Of a DNA stretch of 21,163 nucleotides, positions 16,742-21,163 are shown one piece after another. A program made the position numbers and the translations under genes. Source of the stretch: an uncultured Elusimicrobia bacterium. GTDB lineage: Bacteria > RUG730. The DNA is taken from positions 1 through 21,163 of the forward strand of contig ONXP01000087.1 in assembly GCA_900321865.1 (NCBI GenBank), given 5' to 3'. Numbering within the stretch: the first letter of the stretch is position 1; every line of letters starts with the position of its first letter. The notes under the pieces were generated by a model. That model was given only the letters and a program-made list of their open reading frames with translations, searched no databases and was not told the DNA's origin.

Positions 16742-17641
16742 TTAAAAATTAAGCCTTATTGAAAATCTATGCGAATTATTAAAATCAAAAAAAGGCAAAT
16801 ATGCATAATCCAAAAACCATGTATTATTTATATTCAAACCTAAACCAAAAGTAAAATCATTACTATCATAATCTTCTTTAGTATCAATATTCCCTAATCT
16901 AAAAGTTAAAATATCAAAAGCAAAAATTTCTATTCCAGTTCTAACGATAATATCACAGTCTATTTCTTTGTCTATGCCAATCTCAAAATTATATTTATCT
17001 TTTTTTAGATATCCAAGACCTAAAGTATATGTCAATGGTAAAGAAAATTCCTCGTTATATAATTTCAAACCATCTCCAAAATTCCTACCAGCACAGGAAA
17101 ACACAAATTTTTCATTCAAATAAAATAACAATCCCAAATCATATGCAATAGAATCGTCAGAATAATTATCAATTTTTTCACTAATAAACTTTACATTACA
17201 ACCTATCGCACACCTATTAAAAAATTTTTGCATCAAAGATAAAGTATAACAGCTATCTTTTGCCCCAAAATTTCCAGTAAAAACTCCATTAATATCTCTT
17301 CCTTCTATATCTTTTATTGCTAAATTTTTACCAGAAAAGCCTAATACTCTATTTTTTCCAATAGGCAAACCTAAAGCTAAATAGCTAATATCTATATCCT
17401 CAAACCAAGATGTATAAGAAAAATAAATTTGCCTAGAATCCATCCAGTACATATTGCTAGGATTAAGTTCATTATTACTAATATCTCCAGGAATAGCATT
17501 ACCAGCTCCGCCCATAGAAGCAATTTTAGGCGACGAATATATCCTCAAAAAACTAGCACTATTTATTTTATCATAAGAAAATAAATCTATGCAGAACAAA
17601 AAACTAAACATAAACAAAAAATATAACTTATTGTTTATCAT
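16742..17641 (-). CDS. PorV/PorQ-like outer-membrane beta-barrel protein
   Basis: This 299-residue protein has a Sec signal peptide (about 1-22, hydrophobic FLFMFSFLFCIDLFS) and then ARIYSSP-like LRIYSSPKIASMGGAGNAIPGDISNNELNPS (residues 33-63), the N-terminal pattern of PorV/PorQ-type (UPF0164-related) outer-membrane proteins. The remainder is alternating short aromatic strands (GLGLNINNTWFLDYAY and similar), and it ends in Phe, as barrels inserted by BamA usually do. PorV proteins serve type IX secretion in Bacteroidetes, but homologues elsewhere are of unknown role and no por/gld genes are here. The start codon follows the ribF stop directly with no gap, with AAAGGG as ribosome site within the end of ribF, so the two are translated from one message. 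Confidence 0.75.
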   Translation of the reverse strand: MINNKLYFLFMFSFLFCIDLFSYDKINSASFLRIYSSPKIASMGGAGNAIPGDISNNELNPSNMYWMDSRQIYFSYTSWFEDIDISYLALGLPIGKNRVLGFSGKNLAIKDIEGRDINGVFTGNFGAKDSCYTLSLMQKFFNRCAIGCNVKFISEKIDNYSDDSIAYDLGLLFYLNEKFVFSCAGRNFGDGLKLYNEEFSLPLTYTLGLGYLKKDKYNFEIGIDKEIDCDIIVRTGIEIFAFDILTFRLGNIDTKEDYDSNDFTFGLGLNINNTWFLDYAYLPFFDFNNSHRFSIRLNF

Positions 17642-18592
17642 CTATTTCCCTTTTAAAAGATTTTTAGCTAAAAAAACATCTTCTTTTACTTGTAAAAAAA
17701 GTTTTTCTAAATTATCAAATTTTTTTTGAGCACGAATATAATCTAAAAAAAATACCTTTATAATCTTGTTATAAATATTTTCATTGAAATCAAAGATATG
17801 AACCTCTAAAAGAATTTTCAAATCTTTTTTTAATGTTTCTCTCTTTCCTACACTAATTATTCCATAAAAAAAACGATTTTCTATATTTATTTTTCCTAAA
17901 AAAACTCCAACAGGCAAAATTTTATTTGTTTGTATAAATAAATTGGCTGTAGGATATCCAAATTTTCTAGCTAAAGAATTTCCTTTTATTACTTTTCCTA
18001 TAACAAAAAAATCATATCCCAAATATTTTTTTACCAAACTCAAATTGTTTAAAGTTAATGCTTTTTTTATCTCGGTAGATGAAATTTTCCTTTTGTCATC
18101 ATCAAACATCATAGGAACTGATATAACATTAATATTATTTTTTCTACCAAAATCCTTTAAAGTTTCAATATTCCCTTCCATGTTATTTCCATATCTAAAG
18201 TCTTCTCCAACAACTATAGAATCAAGATTAATATTCCTTTTTGTAAGATTTAAAAACATATCAGAAGGCAAAAAAATCAACTTTTTATTTAGTTTTAAAA
18301 ATAAAATATCATTTATTCTAAAATCTTTATCTAAATCTTTAAAAATAACTATCCTTTCTCTATTACCAAAAATAAATGAAGAATATTTTTTTAAACAAAT
18401 TTTCTTAAAAGCATTATAAAATGTCAAAACTAAAACTTTATAATTATAAAATTTTTTATAACTGTTAACGAATTCAAATAACCGCCTATGCCCTAGATGG
18501 ATTCCGTCGAATGCCCCAATTATAACAATATACTTATCTACACTTTTAAAATATTTATCTAAATGAAAAAAATCAGAAAAAATAACATTCAT
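17642..18592 (-). CDS. ribF: Bifunctional riboflavin kinase/FMN adenylyltransferase
   Basis: RibF makes FMN from riboflavin and then FAD. The N-terminal adenylyltransferase half has GAFDGIHLGH (26-35, HxGH-type nucleotide motif), VGEDFRYG (128-135) and ISSTEIKKAL (170-179). The C-terminal kinase half has GKVIKGNSLARKFGYPTAN (199-217, with Thr/Asn of PTAN binding Mg) and the catalytic Glu in EVHIFDF (263-269). The segment that normally reads NIGxRPT is SVGKRET (247-253), a local change near the riboflavin site. The length of 316 is normal. The gene starts 2 bases after the GH57 stop and abuts the PorV-like gene. With no leader, it cannot carry an FMN riboswitch. Confidence 0.93.
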   Translation of the reverse strand: MNVIFSDFFHLDKYFKSVDKYIVIIGAFDGIHLGHRRLFEFVNSYKKFYNYKVLVLTFYNAFKKICLKKYSSFIFGNRERIVIFKDLDKDFRINDILFLKLNKKLIFLPSDMFLNLTKRNINLDSIVVGEDFRYGNNMEGNIETLKDFGRKNNINVISVPMMFDDDKRKISSTEIKKALTLNNLSLVKKYLGYDFFVIGKVIKGNSLARKFGYPTANLFIQTNKILPVGVFLGKINIENRFFYGIISVGKRETLKKDLKILLEVHIFDFNENIYNKIIKVFFLDYIRAQKKFDNLEKLFLQVKEDVFLAKNLLKGK

Positions 18593-18594
18593 AT

Positions 18595-20211
18595 TTATTT
18601 GCTATATACTCGATAATCCACAAAAAGGAAAATATTATCTTTTTTTTCAATATCCTCTAATATATGCATATCGTAATTATCATTTTCAATAAATTCTGCT
18701 AATTTAAAAAATCTATTTATGTGATTTTTTGTTCTTTTTTCTGCATATTCAGTCATAGTTCCATTATTTATTATAAAGGCCCAATCACTAGACTGTGCTA
18801 ATAAAAGTTCCCTAGAAAGTTGATTTAGTGCTCTTCTCTTTAAATCAGAAATATTTGGTTTATTATATTTTGTAGCTAAATTAATCATAATATCTGTAAT
18901 TTTATGCAAATGCCTATAAATCCAATCATTTGTTCCATTTAGCCAAACTTCATAATAACCTTTATCTCCCCAAGAAGAATCCGCTGGTTTTACAGTTTGA
19001 ATTTCTTTTTCAATAGATAAATACTCTGATGGTGTAATAGTAGAATAAACATTTTGATTATAATAAATTATTCTAAACAAATTTTCTATAAAACTAGGCC
19101 CTTCAAACCACCAATGTCCAAAAAGTTCAGCATCGTAAGTAGCAACAACTATCGGTTTTTTCCCCATAGAATAAAATAAATATTCGATTTGTTTTTCTCT
19201 ATTGAAAGAAAAATTACTAGAATGTTCAAATGTAGCATTCATAGCATCAGGAGGATAATACTCTTGTTTATATTCCAAATCACAATTTTTTCCAGTTATT
19301 TTATGATATTTTAGCCCAACATTACGCCTTACTCCATCACTATGCAAATACGGTTTTATATAATCATAATCTAAGTCATACCCAATATCTCGATAAAACT
19401 CCCTATACCTAAAATCTCCAGGATATCCAACATCTTTACTCCAAACTTGCTTCGAAGTTTCTAAATCTCTTGCAAAAGCAAAAACATTATTAAATGGACA
19501 TTTTATAGGAGAATAAACATCAAATTCCGGTGTAGGAGTGCCTAGTAGAAGCCCATGAGTATCAAGAAAAAAATAATTTATACCATTGTCAGAAAGAATC
19601 TGATCAACAGACGAAACATATGCACATTCCGGAAGCCATATACCCCTAGGATGCCTATTAAAAAATCTTTCATACTCTTTGACAGCTATTTTTACTTGTG
19701 CTTCTATGCTTTTATTATCAATCATAAAAGGAAAAAAACCATGAGTAGCTCCACAAGTAATAATTTCCAATTTTCCACAATCTTGAAACTTTTTAAAACC
19801 TGACAAAATAAATGAGTTATATTTTTTCTCAAAAAGATATTTGTATCTAACAAATTTTTGATTATACATTTTGGCTGTTAAATTTTGAGCCAAATTATCT
19901 TGTGTTCTAACAATTTCTTTTTCAGATAATTCTAATAATTTATTTAAATGTTTTTTATATCTATTTATTAAAAGTTCATCTGATAACATTGCACAAAGAG
20001 TCGGAGTTATAGACATAGTAATTCTAAAATCTATATTTTCATCATATAATCTTTCGAAAACATCCAAAAGTGGCAAATATGTCTCAGTTATAGCTTCATA
20101 AAGCCAATCCTCTTCTAAAAAATCTTCCCATTCTGGATGTCTAACAAAGGGAAGATGTGCATGCAAAACTAGAGATAAATATCCCTTCACATTTTTTTTA
20201 TTATCAATCAT
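18595..20211 (-). CDS. GH57 alpha-glucan branching enzyme (DUF1957 type)
   Basis: The 538-residue protein begins with the GH57 barrel motif LSLVLHAHLPFVRHP (12-26). The nucleophile region is GIWLPECAY (190-198, Glu195), and the acid/base region is TYDAELFGHWWFEGP (358-372, Asp360). WSSWGDKGY-like PADSSWGDKGYYEVWLNG and a DUF1957-type helical C-terminal domain follow. This layout and length match GH57 1,4-alpha-glucan branching enzymes of the Thermococcus/Thermus type, which put alpha-1,6 branches into glycogen-like polymer. Some relatives lack branching activity, so substrate is inferred. It lies 7 bases after the DUF4912 gene, a recurrent pairing in bacteria with this enzyme, and 2 bases before ribF. 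No glgA or glgC is in the window. Confidence 0.87.
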   Translation of the reverse strand: MIDNKKNVKGYLSLVLHAHLPFVRHPEWEDFLEEDWLYEAITETYLPLLDVFERLYDENIDFRITMSITPTLCAMLSDELLINRYKKHLNKLLELSEKEIVRTQDNLAQNLTAKMYNQKFVRYKYLFEKKYNSFILSGFKKFQDCGKLEIITCGATHGFFPFMIDNKSIEAQVKIAVKEYERFFNRHPRGIWLPECAYVSSVDQILSDNGINYFFLDTHGLLLGTPTPEFDVYSPIKCPFNNVFAFARDLETSKQVWSKDVGYPGDFRYREFYRDIGYDLDYDYIKPYLHSDGVRRNVGLKYHKITGKNCDLEYKQEYYPPDAMNATFEHSSNFSFNREKQIEYLFYSMGKKPIVVATYDAELFGHWWFEGPSFIENLFRIIYYNQNVYSTITPSEYLSIEKEIQTVKPADSSWGDKGYYEVWLNGTNDWIYRHLHKITDIMINLATKYNKPNISDLKRRALNQLSRELLLAQSSDWAFIINNGTMTEYAEKRTKNHINRFFKLAEFIENDNYDMHILEDIEKKDNIFLFVDYRVYSK

Positions 20212-20218
20212 ATTAGAA

Positions 20219-20752
20219 TTACCTTTTTACTGACTTCATAAAAGTTCCCGAATTAAAATTATAAAATTCATTTGAATTAATGTTTTGTATACTATATAAC
20301 ATTCCAGTGTGATTTTTAGATTTTAAATTATTATGTTTACCTTTTTTCTTTTGCCAATAATTATAGTCTTTTCCAAAATAAAATTTATTCGGCAAATTAA
20401 TCACATTCGACGATGCCAAAACTAAAAAATTTCCAGAATTATCATAAACTCCAATATCAGAAATTATAGAATTTCTATCTAACTCTGTATAAGAAATATC
20501 AAAATACCAATCTTTTGTAAAATGCTCAGGATGAAAAATATAAGAATACTTTTCAGAATTTAAATTTCTAACTCTGATGAAAATATTACAAACAATCCCT
20601 TTATCACATAAATCTTTCTTCGTTAGTTCTGATATATCCCAATAAATAAAAAAAACATCAGTATCTCTAGGAATAACAACAATTTTAGACTCATTATAGG
20701 TAAAAGGTAAACCTATTCTTTCATTTAAAATAAAATTAAATTTACTTTGCAA
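20219..20752 (-). CDS. DUF4912 protein, partner gene of the GH57 enzyme
   Basis: This 177-residue protein has the DUF4912 core: a strand with VIPRDTDVFFIYWDIS (26-41), IFIRVRNL (57-64), DWYFDIS (81-87), then IGVYDNSGNFLVLASSNVI (100-118). The overall pattern resembles a small immunoglobulin-like, carbohydrate-binding-type fold; this is an inference. The tail from about 135 is basic and Asn/Ser-rich and probably disordered. Start: TTG at 20752, supported by GAGG (20763-20760) 7 bases upstream; no ATG fits better. It stands 25 bases downstream of tRNA-Trp and 7 bases before GH57. Molecular function is unknown; co-location suggests a role in alpha-glucan synthesis or binding. Confidence 0.8.
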   Translation of the reverse strand: MQSKFNFILNERIGLPFTYNESKIVVIPRDTDVFFIYWDISELTKKDLCDKGIVCNIFIRVRNLNSEKYSYIFHPEHFTKDWYFDISYTELDRNSIISDIGVYDNSGNFLVLASSNVINLPNKFYFGKDYNYWQKKKGKHNNLKSKNHTGMLYSIQNINSNEFYNFNSGTFMKSVKR

Positions 20753-20777
20753 ATTTTTACCTCACAATAGATAATAG

Positions 20778-20850
20778 CAGGTCTGGAGGGACTCGAACCC
20801 CCAACCAATGGTTTTGGAGACCACTACTCTACCAATTGAGCCACAGACCT
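20778..20850 (-). tRNA. trnW: tRNA-Trp (CCA anticodon)
   Basis: The 73-base minus-strand gene folds as a full cloverleaf. Acceptor AGGTCTG pairs with CAGACCT, there is a G discriminator, the D loop has AATTGGTA, the anticodon arm is GTGGT-CTCCAAA-ACCAT with CCA, and the T arm has the TTCGAGT loop. The 3' CCA is not encoded. It lies between rpmG and the DUF4912 gene, matching the usual tuf-rpmG-trnW order on its upstream side. Confidence 0.97.
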
Positions 20851-20893
20851 AATTAAAAAAGCAAAGATCATTCAATGAAATAATGAAATGTAT

Positions 20894-21043
20894 CTATTTA
20901 ATCTCTTTATGATTCGTCTTTTTTCTACAAAATTTACAGTATTTTTTTAATTCTAATTTTTCTGTATGTTTTTTTTTATTTTTATCATAATTATAATTTC
21001 GCTCTTTACATTCTTCACATGCTAAAGTAATTAATTCTCTCAT
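20894..21043 (-). CDS. rpmG: Ribosomal protein bL33
   Basis: A 49-residue basic protein from ATG 21043 to TAG 20896-20894. It matches bL33 along its length: [12 protein letters not shown], a Lys-rich middle, then [20 protein letters not shown]. Both CxxC pairs (Cys9/Cys12 and Cys36/Cys39) are kept, so this is the zinc-binding form. AAGGG lies about 12 bases upstream. It starts 33 bases after tuf and is followed 43 bases later by tRNA-Trp, the standard neighbourhood of this gene. Confidence 0.95.
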   Translation of the reverse strand: MRELITLACEECKERNYNYDKNKKKHTEKLELKKYCKFCRKKTNHKEIK

Positions 21044-21076
21044 ATATTTTATAAACCCTTTTGTCTAAAAATTATT

Positions 21077-21163
21077 TTATGCTAAAATTTCGCTGATAAC
21101 ACCAGCACCTACTGTCTTACCACCTTCTCTAATAGCAAACCTAAGCTCTTTTTCCATCGCTAT
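21077..21163 (-). CDS. tuf: Elongation factor Tu, C-terminal end (cut by window edge)
   Basis: The last 28 residues and stop of EF-Tu, which delivers aminoacyl-tRNA to the ribosome. The sequence IAMEKELRFAIREGGKTVGA followed by GVISEILA is the conserved end of domain 3. The 5' part lies beyond the window. No terminator is seen before rpmG, so read-through into rpmG and tRNA-Trp is likely. Confidence 0.95.
   Translation of the reverse strand: MAMEKELRFAIREGGKTVGAGVISEILA

Noticed and set aside
17943-18419. 158-codon open frame on the plus strand inside ribF
   Set aside because: It lies wholly antisense to RibF motifs and its translation is Phe/Leu/Ile/Ser-rich in a way expected for a shadow of AT-rich coding DNA.
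18593-18594. FMN riboswitch for ribF
   Set aside because: ribF starts 2 bases after the GH57 stop, leaving no leader.
1-21163. Mobile elements, phage genes, CRISPR arrays or defence systems
   Set aside because: No transposase, integrase, terminal repeats, spaced direct repeats or defence-type domains were seen; the genes are core metabolism, division and translation.

Overview
The window is a very AT-rich bacterial chromosome segment. It is densely packed and made of housekeeping and central-carbon genes. No insertion sequence, prophage, CRISPR array or rRNA is visible. Several traits point to a diderm, fermentative, probably host-associated bacterium: a PorV/PorQ-like outer-membrane protein, a Bat-type von Willebrand locus, GTP-dependent PEP carboxykinase, type III glutamine synthetase, and a DUF4912 gene next to a GH57 gene. 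I favour Elusimicrobiota (Endomicrobia-like) with low to moderate confidence. A low-GC spirochaete is the main alternative. This rests on gene content, not on a tree.

Layout. Positions 1-1739 (minus strand) hold the end of a Bat/aerotolerance-type locus: a membrane protein with a cytoplasmic tail, then BatA, which is cut by the window edge. Positions 1797-5533 (minus) hold an AccB-like protein that lacks the biotin lysine, then a 1093-residue glycoside phosphorylase (GH94-like clan, best guess GH161 beta-1,3-glucan phosphorylase), closed by a hairpin terminator. Positions 5604-10911 (minus) are a tight run cysS-ftsA-ftsZ-gpmI, with gaps of 18, 3 and 19 bases. Positions 11145-15529 carry the only two plus-strand genes, pckG and glnN. 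Each has its own strong terminator, and a roughly 330-base AT-only spacer plus a clear sigma-70-type promoter lies before glnN. From 15661 to the right edge everything is minus strand again: tuf (3' end), rpmG, tRNA-Trp, a DUF4912 gene, a GH57 branching enzyme, ribF, a PorV-like gene and fba, ending in a terminator.

How the genes fit together. Fba, GpmI and PckG are steps of glycolysis/gluconeogenesis and of the PEP-oxaloacetate node. The GH57 enzyme suggests glycogen-like storage, and the large phosphorylase would feed glucose 1-phosphate from a beta-glucan into the same pathway. FtsA/FtsZ drive division, CysS, tRNA-Trp, L33 and EF-Tu serve translation, and GlnN assimilates ammonium.

Most unusual points: the AccB-like protein has His where the biotinyl-lysine belongs. 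FtsA has lost all three recognisable nucleotide-binding signatures while its FtsZ partner looks canonical. A terminator hairpin abuts the start codon of the gene at 1739. The conserved tuf-rpmG-trnW block runs into a glycogen/riboflavin cluster instead of secE-nusG.
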